Source: an uncultured Colwellia sp. | Lineage (GTDB): Bacteria > Pseudomonadota > Gammaproteobacteria > Enterobacterales > Alteromonadaceae | Assembly: GCA_913057925.1 (NCBI GenBank) | Contig: CAJXPG010000034.1 | Coordinates: 1 to 32,663 of the forward strand | Reading direction: 5' to 3' | Length of the DNA stretch: 32,663 bases | Shown here: positions 24,286-32,663 of the stretch, one piece after another | Layout of the letters: each line of letters begins with the position of its first letter | How positions within the stretch are numbered: the stretch's first letter is position 1 | Notes under the pieces: generated by a model | The model's database searches: none | Told to the model about the DNA's origin: nothing | The model's input: only the letters and a program-made list of their open reading frames with translations | Program-made: the position numbers and the translations under genes

Positions 24286-26916
24286 ATGATTAAAAGTACT
24301 GCTGAAGTCCGTCAGGCATTTTTAGAGTTTTTTGCCACCAAACAACATCAAATAGTTAAAAGTAGCTCATTAGTACCTGGCAATGATGCCACGTTGTTAT
24401 TTACCAACGCTGGTATGGTGCCATTTAAGGATGTTTTTCTAGGTGCAGAAAAACGTAGTTACACACGTGCAACCTCAGCGCAACGTTGTGTTCGTGCTGG
24501 TGGTAAGCATAATGATTTAGAAAACGTTGGTTACACTGCACGTCATCATACGTTTTTTGAAATGCTAGGTAACTTTAGCTTTGGTGACTACTTTAAAAAT
24601 GATGCTATTAGTTACGCTTGGGAATTTTTAACTGGTGTTTTAGGCCTGCCAAAAGAGAAGCTTTTAGTCACTATTTATGACACTGATGAAGAAGCTTTCA
24701 CGTATTGGAAAGATGTTATTGGTGTACCTGAAGACAAGATTATTCGCATTGGCGATAAATCACCTAATAAAAAGTATGAATCAGATAATTTTTGGTCAAT
24801 GGGTGATACAGGTCCTTGTGGTCCTTGTTCAGAAATATTTTATGATCATGGTGAAGATATTTTTGGTGGTCCTCCAGGCTCACCAGATGAAGATGGCGAC
24901 CGCTTCATTGAAATTTGGAATATCGTTTTCATGCAGTTTAACCGCCAAGCTGACGGTACTATGGAGCCGTTACCGAATCCGTCAATTGATACAGGTATGG
25001 GCTTAGAGAGAATCTCTGCGATTATGCAAAATGTGCATAGCAACTACGAAATTGATATCTTTCAAGCATTGATTAAAGATACTGCTAATTTACTTGGCTG
25101 TAACGACCTTGAACACAAGTCATTACGCGTAATTGCCGATCACATCCGTTCATGTAGCTTCTTAATTGTTGATGGTGTTGTGCCTTCAAATGAAGGACGT
25201 GGCTATGTATTGCGTCGCATTATTCGTCGTGCAATTCGTCATGGACATAAACTTGAAGCGCAAGGGCATTTTTTCCACAAACTAGTGGCTTCTTTAATTG
25301 AGCAAATGGGTGACGCTTACCCTGAACTTGTTCAGCAACAAGCGATCATTGAAAAACTATTACGTATTGAAGAAGAGCAGTTTGGTCGCACATTAGATCG
25401 CGGCATGTTGTTACTTGAAGATATATTAGCAAGCCTTACAGGCGACACAATAAAAGGTGATGATGTATTTAAGTTATATGACACCTATGGTTTCCCAGCG
25501 GATTTAACCGCAGATATCGCACGTGAGCGTCAATTAAAAATAGATCATAACGGTTTTGATATCGCTATGGGTCTACAACGTGAACGCGCACAACAAGCAA
25601 GTAATTTCGGTACTGACTATAACCAACAGTTAAAATCAGACCAGAAAACTGCCTTTAAAGGCTATGAGAATGACTCATACTCTGCGACCGTGGTTGAGTT
25701 ATTTAATAACCAAGACCAAGATGCAGTGCAGCAATTAAACGCGGGTGAGCAAGGTATTGTAATCTTAGATCGAACGCCATTTTACGCTGAGTCAGGTGGC
25801 CAAGTAGGTGATAGCGGCTTATTACATCTTGATGGCGGTGTTTTTGAAGTAACAGATACCATTAAGTTAGGTAATGCTTATGCGCATCGAGGAACTGCTA
25901 AAACAGATGTTGGCGTAAATCGAAGAGTAAAAGCTGAAATTAATATTGAGCGACGTGCGGCAATTGTTAAAAACCATACCGCGACTCACCTATTACACGC
26001 AGCCTTGCGTAAAGTACTTGGTGAGCATGTAACGCAAAAAGGTTCATTATGTGATGATGAAAAGCTTCGTTTTGATTTCTCTCATTTCGAGGGGGTCACA
26101 GCAGAAGAGCTTCATACTGTTGAGCAAATGGTTAATGATGAAATCCGTCGGAATCATAGTAAAGAAACTGAGTCTATGTATATCGAAGAAGCCAAAGAAA
26201 AAGGTGCGATGGCATTATTTGGTGAGAAATATGATGATGAAGTGCGTGTTGTTACCTTAGGGGACTTTTCAATTGAACTTTGTGGTGGTGTTCACGTAGA
26301 GCGCACCGGTGATATTGGTTTATTAAAAATTGTTTCTGAGTCAGGCATTGCTGCCGGTGTTCGTCGTATTGAAGCCGTTACTGCAACAGGGGCATTAGAC
26401 TTTATTAATCAGCAATCAACATCTTTAGCGTCTATTGCATCATTGGTTAAAAGTGATGTTAGTAATGCTAGCTCTAAAGTAGAGCAACTAATCAGCCGCT
26501 CAAAACAGTTAGAAAAAGAAATAGCTTCACTTAAGCAAGAGCTTGCTGCGCAAGCGGGTTCTGACCTAGTGAACAACACCATTGAAATTAATGGTGTTAA
26601 AGTGCTTATCGCAGACTTAGGCGGCGTAGAAACTAAAGCATTGCGCGGCATGGTTGATGAGCTTAAAAACAAGATGCAATCAGGTATTATAATGTTAGCA
26701 ACCGCTAATGGCGCTAAAGTTGGCTTGATCGCTGGTGTCACTAAAGACTTAGTTGGCCGTGTTAAAGCTGGTGAGTTAGTAAACATGGTAGCACAGCAAG
26801 TTGGTGGTAAAGGTGGTGGCCGTCCTGACATGGCACAAGCAGGTGGTAGTCAGCCTGAAAATATCAGCTCAGCACTTGAAAGTGTCTCTGCATGGTTAAC
26901 AGATAAGTTAGCTTAA
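24286..26916 (+). CDS. alaS: Alanine--tRNA ligase
   Basis: This 876-residue class II synthetase charges tRNA-Ala. The N-terminal aminoacylation domain starts [21 protein letters not shown] and contains [13 protein letters not shown] and [17 protein letters not shown]. The editing domain carries the zinc ligands HTATH (H564, H568) and CGGVH (C666, H670), which clear Ser- and Gly-tRNA-Ala. The C-terminal C-Ala domain ends [15 protein letters not shown], the usual finish. Length is normal. A weak ribosome-binding site (TTGAG) precedes ATG 24286. A terminator follows at 26962-26987. Confidence 0.98.
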   Translation: MIKSTAEVRQAFLEFFATKQHQIVKSSSLVPGNDATLLFTNAGMVPFKDVFLGAEKRSYTRATSAQRCVRAGGKHNDLENVGYTARHHTFFEMLGNFSFGDYFKNDAISYAWEFLTGVLGLPKEKLLVTIYDTDEEAFTYWKDVIGVPEDKIIRIGDKSPNKKYESDNFWSMGDTGPCGPCSEIFYDHGEDIFGGPPGSPDEDGDRFIEIWNIVFMQFNRQADGTMEPLPNPSIDTGMGLERISAIMQNVHSNYEIDIFQALIKDTANLLGCNDLEHKSLRVIADHIRSCSFLIVDGVVPSNEGRGYVLRRIIRRAIRHGHKLEAQGHFFHKLVASLIEQMGDAYPELVQQQAIIEKLLRIEEEQFGRTLDRGMLLLEDILASLTGDTIKGDDVFKLYDTYGFPADLTADIARERQLKIDHNGFDIAMGLQRERAQQASNFGTDYNQQLKSDQKTAFKGYENDSYSATVVELFNNQDQDAVQQLNAGEQGIVILDRTPFYAESGGQVGDSGLLHLDGGVFEVTDTIKLGNAYAHRGTAKTDVGVNRRVKAEINIERRAAIVKNHTATHLLHAALRKVLGEHVTQKGSLCDDEKLRFDFSHFEGVTAEELHTVEQMVNDEIRRNHSKETESMYIEEAKEKGAMALFGEKYDDEVRVVTLGDFSIELCGGVHVERTGDIGLLKIVSESGIAAGVRRIEAVTATGALDFINQQSTSLASIASLVKSDVSNASSKVEQLISRSKQLEKEIASLKQELAAQAGSDLVNNTIEINGVKVLIADLGGVETKALRGMVDELKNKMQSGIIMLATANGAKVGLIAGVTKDLVGRVKAGELVNMVAQQVGGKGGGRPDMAQAGGSQPENISSALESVSAWLTDKLA

Positions 26917-27351
26917 TCTAAGGCTTGTTTGTCAAAATGATGGCAAGAATGAATAACTGATAAAAAGGAAGCATTGCTTCCTTTTTTGTTTTTAATGTCA
27001 CAATCTTGTTAACTTAGTTCTTAATTGTAATGAAAATGTTAATCGATACAAAAAAAAACCAAAACGTTGCAATTGATCACAGATCCAAGGATAAAAATGA
27101 ATTATAAAACTATTCAAGGAGAAGGAAATCTTGCTAAGATACGAAAAATTAATAGTTTGGTTAATTTATAACTAGCTATTATTTATACTTCCTTAAAAGC
27201 TATCATCGGATATGATGTTTTTAATGAAAAATGACTTTTTGTAGAAAGTTAGCTATTAGTTATAGTGGATGGACTACAAAAATAACTAATTTTATATATT
27301 CTAGCTTATATATATTTTAGTGATCTCACTTTAAAGGATAAGGAAAAAATT
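26917..27351 (+). other. Gap between alaS and csrA; no gene recognised
   Basis: This 435-nt stretch holds the alaS terminator at 26962-26987 and then very AT-rich sequence that should carry the csrA promoter(s). In many Gammaproteobacteria lysC (aspartokinase) sits here; no trace of it is visible. A 24-codon open frame at 27097-27171 has AAGG before its ATG but nothing else supports it. GGATAAGGAAAAAATT before ATG 27352 gives csrA a fair ribosome-binding site. Confidence 0.6.
26962..26987 (+). terminator. Rho-independent terminator of alaS
   Basis: AAAAAGGAAGC (26962-26972) pairs with GCTTCCTTTTT (26976-26986) over an ATT loop, with a T tract, 46 nt after the alaS stop. Confidence 0.9.
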
Positions 27352-27549
27352 ATGCTTATATTGACACGACGCGTCGGTGAAACATTAATGATTGGTGACG
27401 AAGTCACAGTAACGGTTTTAGGCGTTAAAGGAAATCAGGTAAGAATAGGTGTAAATGCACCAAAAGAAATCTCAGTACACCGTGAAGAAATTTACATGCG
27501 TATCCAAGCTGAAAAAGGTGACTCTGAAGTTTCAGGAAATAAAGTTTAA
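27352..27549 (+). CDS. csrA: Carbon storage regulator CsrA
   Basis: This 65-residue RNA-binding homodimer represses or stabilises mRNAs by binding GGA motifs. It is nearly identical to the family consensus: [18 protein letters not shown] at the start with the RNA-contacting R6/R7 region, [19 protein letters not shown] in the middle, and VHREEIY with R44. Length is standard. It is a single gene with its own terminator, placed before tRNA-Ser, as in many Gammaproteobacteria. Confidence 0.98.
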   Translation: MLILTRRVGETLMIGDEVTVTVLGVKGNQVRIGVNAPKEISVHREEIYMRIQAEKGDSEVSGNKV

Positions 27550-27627
27550 CTTTTAAATTATTATTAAGTTAATCGTTCTCTTTTATTTCTAAAAACTGTT
27601 ACATGCAAAGCATGATATAACGATAAT

Positions 27628-27654
27628 AAAAACACCGTACAACGGTGTTTTTTT
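27628..27654 (+). terminator. Rho-independent terminator of csrA
   Basis: AACACCGT (27631-27638) pairs with ACGGTGTT (27642-27649) over an ACA loop, extended by A/T pairs on the outside and followed by a T run to 27654. Confidence 0.9.
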
Positions 27655-27785
27655 ATGTCCGCAGTTTAGTTAATGATTAAAAAACCGCAGGATTGAGTGA
27701 ATTCTCAGCAAACAGAATTAAATCCTAAATAAATGCTAAAAATTGTTTGACTTATTTTTAGGATCCATTATTATTCGCACCCATT

Positions 27786-27879
<94 letters not shown>

Positions 27880-27957
27880 ATTCCTTTTAGGTTATAATGG
27901 TTGTGTAGAACGAAAGTTCGCTATCTTTAGACTAAGATATAAAACATAGTGTATTGC

Positions 27958-28034
27958 GGACGCGTAGCTCAGCTGGATAGAGTACCTGGCTACGAACCAG
28001 GCGGTCGCAGGTTCGACTCCTGCCGCGTCCGCCA
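27958..28034 (+). tRNA. tRNA-Arg(ACG)
   Basis: A 77-nt cloverleaf: acceptor GGACGCG (27958-27964) with CGCGTCC (28024-28030), discriminator G and encoded CCA; D-arm TAGCTCAGCTGGATAGAG; anticodon stem CCTGG/CCAGG with loop CTACGAA and anticodon ACG (27992-27994), to be read as ICG after A34 deamination; T-arm GGTTCGACTCC. It lies 80 nt after tRNA-Ser and shares its transcript, ending at the terminator at 28042. Confidence 0.97.
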
Positions 28035-28041
28035 CATAGAG

Positions 28042-28068
28042 AAACCAGCCTTATGGCTGGTTTTTTTT
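28042..28068 (+). terminator. Rho-independent terminator of the tRNA-Ser/tRNA-Arg unit
   Basis: AAACCAGCC (28042-28050) pairs with GGCTGGTTT (28055-28063) over a TTAT loop, with a T run through 28068, 7 nt after the tRNA-Arg CCA. Confidence 0.92.
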
Positions 28069-28825
28069 CGCCTATAAAATATCAACACTTCTCTTCACTA
28101 TTCTTCGAATATCAAAAACCATGCTTATCGCTATTTTATTTGCTTAGTATTAAAATTTTAAATTAAAAATATCTACTCTAATGCCGATCATCATCCTTAA
28201 TTTTTGATAAGTAATTTTAGATCAATAGCTTATTATCTAATTTCTTCCCGCTGTAAGTGCTAAAGTGCTGATGATTAGCCCACTTTTTATAGGAGGATAC
28301 CTTGGTGAAGGAAGAAAAGTAGTGTTAACCGAGCGTAAAATGTCATTATCTTGTTGTAGTTTTTGTGCAACTATCTACATTATTGGCCGCATTTCAACAC
28401 TAGGTATTCACAACTTGTGGGGGAAGAGAGCTAGTAGTGAACTTTACTATTTTGTAATATAACTGTAATTATGCGCTTTTTAACTTCCATATATGCGTGT
28501 TTAAGTGTGATCTTTCCTCTTCTTTTGTTGGCTTTTTAAACAGGTTAAACTGACTGCTTGGTTAAGTTATTTAATATTGGATATTGTATATTATCTGTGG
28601 TTTTCGTGTTGTGATACCCGCTATTCATGGTTTTGATATTGTATACAATAATGTTTGTATATCATTATTGTATATAATAAACATGAAAAAACATTAAAAA
28701 CAGCCTGTTTTACGTACGATTTAGTCTTGACATTATTTTTTTTAGCCAAAATGTTAAAATTTGTTTGCTTTTTACATATTGGAGTGATTATTCTAATTAT
28801 ATAAAAATTACTTGAGAGTGAAATA
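28069..28825 (+). other. 757-nt gene-free region before oadG
   Basis: I see no coding sequence with family resemblance on either strand. TAGGAGGA at about 28290 looks like a strong ribosome-binding site, but the reading frames after it (6 codons from TTG; a Cys-rich 65-codon frame elsewhere) resemble nothing. The right half holds the GntR-type palindromes (28637-28679) and promoter-like elements for oadGAB, including an extended -10 TGTTAAAAT at 28752-28760. The left 450 nt may be the eroded remains of a lost gene. Confidence 0.5.
28582..28679. promoter_or_regulatory. Repeated TTGTATACAA-type operators upstream of oadGAB
   Basis: TATTGTATACAATA (28637-28650) is a perfect 14-bp palindrome. 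TATTGTATATAATA (28666-28679) differs from it by one base, 29 bp further on. A third, half-conserved copy TATTGTATA lies at 28582-28590 region. The GT-AT-AC core fits operators of FadR-type GntR regulators. The second copy contains TATAAT (28673-28678), an exact -10 box, so a bound regulator would block it. Confidence 0.5.
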
Positions 28826-29098
28826 ATGGAAAATCTTCAAGCTTTATTCATTGAAGCGGGTACGTTAATGCTTGCCGGAATGGTTTTTGTTTTTGCCTTT
28901 TTAGGGTTGTTGATTATTTTTATCAACACGGTTTTAGTGCGACTAGCAAAAAAATATCCTGATGCCATTGTCGAAAATAAAGCTCAAAGTAAAAAGAATA
29001 ATAAAAAGCAAGACGGTAAAGGTGTTTCACCGGCTGTCGTCGCAGCAATCTCATCTGCGGTTACGCAATATCGTCAACAACACTCTGCACAGAAATAG
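28826..29098 (+). CDS. oadG: Oxaloacetate decarboxylase gamma chain
   Basis: This 90-residue protein has the gamma-chain layout: a short acidic N-terminus (MENLQALFIEAG), one transmembrane helix (about 13-36), and a Lys/Asn/Gln-rich cytoplasmic tail ending in AVVAAISSAVTQYRQQH, the C-terminal helix that contacts the alpha subunit. It assembles the sodium-pumping decarboxylase and binds zinc in characterised relatives. It is first in oadGAB, 3 nt before oadA. Confidence 0.93.
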   Translation: MENLQALFIEAGTLMLAGMVFVFAFLGLLIIFINTVLVRLAKKYPDAIVENKAQSKKNNKKQDGKGVSPAVVAAISSAVTQYRQQHSAQK

Positions 29099-29101
29099 GA
29101 C

Positions 29102-30889
29102 ATGACCATGACCAAGCCTCTAGGAATTACTGAAGTCGTATTACGCGACGGCCATCAATCATTGCTTGCCACACGTTTACGTTTGGAAGATATGCTACCC
29201 ATTGCAGCTAAAATGGATGATATAGGCTATTGGTCAATCGAATCTTGGGGTGGGGCAACGTTTGATTCTTGTATCCGTTATTTAGGTGAAGATCCTTGGG
29301 AACGTATTAGAGCACTGAAAAAAGCAATGCCAAAAACTAAGCAACAAATGTTGTTTCGTGGTCAAAATATTTTAGGTTACCGCCATTATGCAGATGATGT
29401 AGTAGAAAAGTTTGTTGAGCGTGCTCACGTTAATGGTATTGATGTATTTAGAATTTTTGATGCAATGAACGATGTACGCAACTTAGAAACGGCAATAAAA
29501 TCGGCTGTAAAAGTTGGTGCTCACGCTCAAGGAACATTAAGTTATACCGAAAGCCCAGTGCATACGCTTGAAGGTTGGTTAACAATGGCCAAACAGCTTG
29601 AAGACATGGGCGCGCATTCTTTATGTATTAAAGATATGGCAGGTTTATTAAAGCCTTACGATGCTGCTGAGCTTATTGGCCGTTTGAAAGAAACTGTCGC
29701 CTTGCCTATTGCCTTGCATTGTCATGCAACAACCGGTTTAAGCGTTGCAACGCACATGAAAGCCATTGATGCGGACATCGATGTTATTGATACCGCTATT
29801 TCTTCAATGAGTATGACTTATGGTCATTCACCAACAGAGACTATTGTTTCTATTGTTGAAGGCACGCAACGTGATACTGGTTTAGATATGGTTAAGTTAG
29901 CGGAAGTTGCGACTTACTTTCGTGAGGTTCGTGAAAAATATGCGCAATTTGAAGGTAGCTTACGTGGCATTGACGCCCGTATATTGTTAGCTCAAGTGCC
30001 AGGTGGCATGTTAACTAATATGGAAAGCCAGCTTAAGGAGCAAGGCGCTGCTGATAAGCTTGATGAAGTTTTAACTGAAATTCCAAAAGTGCGTAAAGAC
30101 CTAGGATATATTCCTTTAGTCACGCCAACATCACAAATTGTTGGTACGCAAGCTGTACTTAACGTATTAACTGGCGAACGTTATAAAACCATTACTAAAG
30201 AAACCGCAGGTGTTCTCAAAGGCGAATACGGTACAACAGCAGCTGAGGTTAATGCTGAGCTACAAGAAAGAGTATTGGATGGTAAAGACGCTATTACCTG
30301 TCGTCCCGCTGACTTGCTTGACCCAGAAATGGACAAGCTTTCAGTTGAATTACAAGAAATTGCTGCAGAGAAAAGCATTTCTTTGGCTGACGATACCATT
30401 GACGACGTATTAACCTATGCTTTGTTTCCACAGATTGGTTTGAAATTCTTAGAAAATCGCAATAACCCAGATGCTTTTGAGCCTGCACCTTGTAAACCGT
30501 CTACCAATAAAGCGGTTGCAAATAGTGCTCCTGTTGCAAATTCAGCTAATACAGCACCTGAAAGTTATGCGGTAAGTGTAGATGGCAAAGTTTATGATGT
30601 TGTTGTCGCACCAGGTGGTTCAATTGAGAACATTCAAGCATCTACTAATGCGCCAGTTGCTGCAAGCTCAGCAGGTGGAGAGCCTTTAAATGCACCACTA
30701 GCTGGTAACATTTTTAAAGTGCTAGTGAATGAAGGTGATGAAGTTGAAGTTGGCGAAGTTGTTATCATCATGGAAGCGATGAAAATGGAAACTGAGATCC
30801 GTGCAACCAAAGCAGGTGAAATATCAACTGTTAATATCAGAGAAGGTGACGCAGTTGCCGTTGGCGATATATTGTTAAGCTTGGCATAG
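29102..30889 (+). CDS. oadA: Oxaloacetate decarboxylase alpha chain (biotin-dependent carboxyltransferase)
   Basis: This 595-residue cytoplasmic subunit transfers CO2 from oxaloacetate to biotin, giving pyruvate. The TIM-barrel carboxyltransferase domain starts [11 protein letters not shown] (metal ligand D16) and has the metal-binding LHCHATTG (H206, H208). A PYC_OADA domain follows to about 465, then an Ala/Pro/Ser-rich linker and the C-terminal biotinyl domain with biotinylation site EAMKMET, Lys 561. Start ATG 29102 has AGGA upstream; an in-frame ATG two codons later would work too. The oadB gene follows after 8 nt. Confidence 0.97.
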   Translation: MTMTKPLGITEVVLRDGHQSLLATRLRLEDMLPIAAKMDDIGYWSIESWGGATFDSCIRYLGEDPWERIRALKKAMPKTKQQMLFRGQNILGYRHYADDVVEKFVERAHVNGIDVFRIFDAMNDVRNLETAIKSAVKVGAHAQGTLSYTESPVHTLEGWLTMAKQLEDMGAHSLCIKDMAGLLKPYDAAELIGRLKETVALPIALHCHATTGLSVATHMKAIDADIDVIDTAISSMSMTYGHSPTETIVSIVEGTQRDTGLDMVKLAEVATYFREVREKYAQFEGSLRGIDARILLAQVPGGMLTNMESQLKEQGAADKLDEVLTEIPKVRKDLGYIPLVTPTSQIVGTQAVLNVLTGERYKTITKETAGVLKGEYGTTAAEVNAELQERVLDGKDAITCRPADLLDPEMDKLSVELQEIAAEKSISLADDTIDDVLTYALFPQIGLKFLENRNNPDAFEPAPCKPSTNKAVANSAPVANSANTAPESYAVSVDGKVYDVVVAPGGSIENIQASTNAPVAASSAGGEPLNAPLAGNIFKVLVNEGDEVEVGEVVIIMEAMKMETEIRATKAGEISTVNIREGDAVAVGDILLSLA

Positions 30890-30897
30890 GATAACTC

Positions 30898-32025
30898 ATG
30901 GAATCATTAAAAGTATTATGGATGTCGACAGGCTTAGCAAACTTTGAGCTAGGCCAAGTCATCATGATGTTAGTGGGTTGTGGTTTACTTTACCTTGCCA
31001 TTGCTCGTAATTTTGAGCCTTTATTACTCGTGCCTATGGGATTTGGCGCTATTTTAACCAATATCCCAGTCGCTGGTTTTTCAGAGGTTGGTGGTTTACT
31101 GCACTATATTTATTATGCAGGCATTGATACCGGTATATTCCCACTGCTGATCTTTATGGGCGTTGGCGCGATGACGGATTTTGGTGCCTTGATCGCTAAC
31201 CCTAAAACGCTGTTGTTAGGCGCTGCAGCACAATTCGGTATTTTTGCTACCTTATTTGGTGCTATAGCATTGAATTATGTTGGCTTAGACTTCTCGATGA
31301 AAGATGCTTCAGCGATAGCAATTATCGGTGGCGCTGATGGTCCAACGGCAATATTTTTAGCATCCAAATTAGCGCCTGATTTACTTGGTGCAATAGCAGT
31401 TGCCGCATATTCATATATGGCGTTGGTGCCAATTATTCAACCGCCAATAATGCGAGCACTAACGACTGAAGATGAACGTAAAATCGAAATGGCACAATTG
31501 CGTCATGTGACACGTGTTGAGAAGATCATCTTCCCACTTGCAGTGCTACTGATGACGATATTCTTTTTACCTGCTGCAACGCCATTAGTTGGCATGTTTT
31601 GTTTAGGTAATTTGATGCGTGAATGTGGTGTTGTAGACCGCTTAAGCTCAACCGCACAGAACGAGTTGATTAACATTGTTACTATATTCTTAGGTTTAGG
31701 TGTAGGTTCTAAACTTAGTGCCGAGCAATTTTTGAATACAAAAACATTGGGCATTTTAGCGCTTGGGGCAGTAGCATTTTCTATTGGTACAGCTACCGGT
31801 GTACTTATGGCGAAGCTAATGAATAAATTATCAAAAGATAAAGTTAACCCACTCATTGGTGCCGCTGGTGTTTCTGCAGTACCTATGGCTGCACGCGTTG
31901 CTAATAAGGTTGGTTTAGAGGCTAATCCGCATAATTTCCTTCTGATGCACGCAATGGGACCAAATGTTGCTGGTGTATTAGGCTCTGCGGTTGCAGCAGG
32001 TATATTGTTAGCTTTAGTTGGCTGA
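30898..32025 (+). CDS. oadB: Oxaloacetate decarboxylase beta chain (sodium pump)
   Basis: This 375-residue polytopic membrane subunit decarboxylates carboxybiotin and couples this to export of about two sodium ions. It has the family motif [10 protein letters not shown] (residues about 144-153) with the conserved Asp needed for sodium binding, VPIIQPP, and [14 protein letters not shown] near the C-terminus. Length is somewhat shorter than Klebsiella OadB, which has a longer N-terminal part, but normal for marine Gammaproteobacteria. GGA of a weak ribosome-binding site lies 7 nt upstream. It ends the operon before the terminator at 32072. Confidence 0.96.
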   Translation: MESLKVLWMSTGLANFELGQVIMMLVGCGLLYLAIARNFEPLLLVPMGFGAILTNIPVAGFSEVGGLLHYIYYAGIDTGIFPLLIFMGVGAMTDFGALIANPKTLLLGAAAQFGIFATLFGAIALNYVGLDFSMKDASAIAIIGGADGPTAIFLASKLAPDLLGAIAVAAYSYMALVPIIQPPIMRALTTEDERKIEMAQLRHVTRVEKIIFPLAVLLMTIFFLPAATPLVGMFCLGNLMRECGVVDRLSSTAQNELINIVTIFLGLGVGSKLSAEQFLNTKTLGILALGAVAFSIGTATGVLMAKLMNKLSKDKVNPLIGAAGVSAVPMAARVANKVGLEANPHNFLLMHAMGPNVAGVLGSAVAAGILLALVG

Positions 32026-32071
32026 TGATACTGGCGAGAGCAAGCTGAGTTTAGAAAGATATTAAGTATAG

Positions 32072-32099
32072 AAAAGGGAAGCCGTTGCTTCCCTTTTTT
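32072..32099. terminator. Rho-independent terminator between oadB and convergent pdxH
   Basis: AAAAGGGAAGC (32072-32082) pairs with GCTTCCCTTTT (32087-32097) over a CGTT loop and is followed by T residues on the plus strand. On the minus strand the stem also ends in TTTT, so it may serve pdxH as well. Confidence 0.88.
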
Positions 32100-32120
32100 G
32101 AATCACAGATTTAGTCGAAC

Positions 32121-32616
32121 TTACGGCTGTAACTTAAAGTTTTCCCAAGTAGCAGCTGACTTTTCAAAGCAAACACGATCATGCAATCGACTCGCTCTTC
32201 CTTGCCAAAATTCAATGTAGTTTGGCTTAACACGCCATCCGCCCCAAAACTCAGGTAACGGTACGTCTTTACCAGCGAATTTTTTCGTGTAGTAATCAAC
32301 ACTTTCAGCTAATTCATTCTCTGTCTGAATTTTACTACTTTGTTTCGATGCCCATGCGCCAATTTGGCTGCCTCGGTCACGACTGTGAAAGTATTTTGCC
32401 GACTGTTCAGCACTGACTCTTTCAACACAACCTTCGATGCGAATTTGACGTTGTAAAACATTCCAATGAAATAACAACGCTACTTTATCATTTGCGTTCA
32501 GTTCATTACTTTTTCGGCTAGCGTAATTGGTATAAAACACAAAACCATCAGTATCAAATTCTTTTAATAATACCATGCGCGAGCTAGGCTGACCGCTCTT
32601 ACTTACACTACTAACC
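32121..32616 (-). CDS. pdxH: Pyridoxine/pyridoxamine 5'-phosphate oxidase, N-terminus missing at contig end
   Basis: The 164 genomic residues are the C-terminal three quarters of PdxH, an FMN enzyme that makes pyridoxal 5'-phosphate. They include PSSRMVLLKEFDTDGFVFYTNY with FMN-binding residues, ALLFHWNVLQRQIRIEG, the YFHSRDRGSQIGAWASKQS block, and the C-terminal FWGGWRVKPNYIEFWQGRASRLHDR, where the arginine and histidine bind PLP. The frame appears to begin with MCIRDR at 32633, but those codons are translated sequencing adapter; genome ends at about 32616. The true start is outside the assembly. It converges on oadB. Confidence 0.95.
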
Positions 32617-32663
32617 CTGTCTCTTATACACATCTGACGCTGCCGACGATCTACTCTGTGTAG
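32617..32663. other. Illumina Nextera adapter, i5 index and P5 primer left at contig end
   Basis: 32617-32635 is CTGTCTCTTATACACATCT, the 19-bp Tn5 mosaic end in reverse complement; 32636-32649 is GACGCTGCCGACGA, the rest of the Nextera Read 1 adapter; TCTACTCT (32650-32657) is in the index position and is the reverse complement of the i5 index I know as N/S504 (AGAGTAGA); GTGTAG (32658-32663) begins the P5 primer complement. This is not genomic DNA. Confidence 0.98.

Noticed and set aside
27097..27171. 24-codon open frame with AAGG before its ATG, between alaS and csrA
   Set aside because: Too short and without recognisable content; a leader-peptide role has no supporting repeat codons or attenuator next to it.
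28265..28462. 65-codon Cys/Ile-rich open frame before oadG
   Set aside because: No family resemblance, no ribosome-binding site at its ATG, odd composition; likely chance in AT-rich DNA.

Overview
The window is an AT-rich piece of chromosome from a marine gammaproteobacterium, most likely of the Alteromonadales (Colwellia/Thalassotalea-like). This rests on a Shewanella-type N-acetylglucosamine (GlcNAc) pathway with NagR-like palindromes, divergent ccmABCDE/ccmFGHI operons, a small protein of a type I associate with Colwellia and Shewanella, and the alaS-csrA-tRNA-Ser-tRNA-Arg block. Genus-level placement is inference. The right end is a contig end: the last 47 bases are Illumina Nextera adapter, index and P5 primer sequence, not genome.

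Layout. (1) 1-10159 is an amino-sugar locus. On the minus strand, a DUF6445 oxygenase-like gene, a SapC-family gene and a flavin-dependent tryptophan-halogenase-family gene form one operon; the tail of a second halogenase-like gene faces them from the left edge. Divergent from them lie an outer-membrane-type GH20 beta-hexosaminidase and then a GlcNAc kinase, nagA and a GlcNAc permease (nagP). Three near-identical TGACA-N4-TGTCA palindromes sit on the three promoters, and in each the palindrome supplies the -35 box. (2) 10160-10842 holds a small conserved protein gene behind a structured leader with a FadR-like palindrome. (3) 10931-19755 carries a complete System I cytochrome c maturation set (ccmABCDE minus, ccmFGHI plus) followed by ferrochelatase hemH. 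(4) 19813-20909 is SOS-controlled dinB (Pol IV). (5) 21012-23477 is a minus-strand pair of exported proteins of unknown role. (6) 23640-24212 holds a structured inverted repeat and a decayed recX. (7) 24286-28034 is alaS, csrA, tRNA-Ser(GCU) and tRNA-Arg(ACG). (8) 28826-32025 is the sodium-pumping oxaloacetate decarboxylase operon oadGAB behind repeated GntR-type palindromes. (9) 32121-32616 is the C-terminal part of pdxH, cut by the contig end.

How the genes fit together. The exported hexosaminidase would release GlcNAc from chitin oligomers, NagP would import it, the kinase would phosphorylate it and NagA would deacetylate GlcNAc-6-P. The glucosamine-6-P deaminase and the repressor are not in the window. 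The halogenase/SapC/DUF6445 operon shares the same operator, so it is predicted to be switched on by the same sugar; its chemistry is unknown, and it is the best candidate here for an undescribed system. The ccm genes and hemH together supply heme and attach it to c-type cytochromes. Notable losses and rearrangements are the decayed recX with no recA beside it, and no lysC between alaS and csrA.
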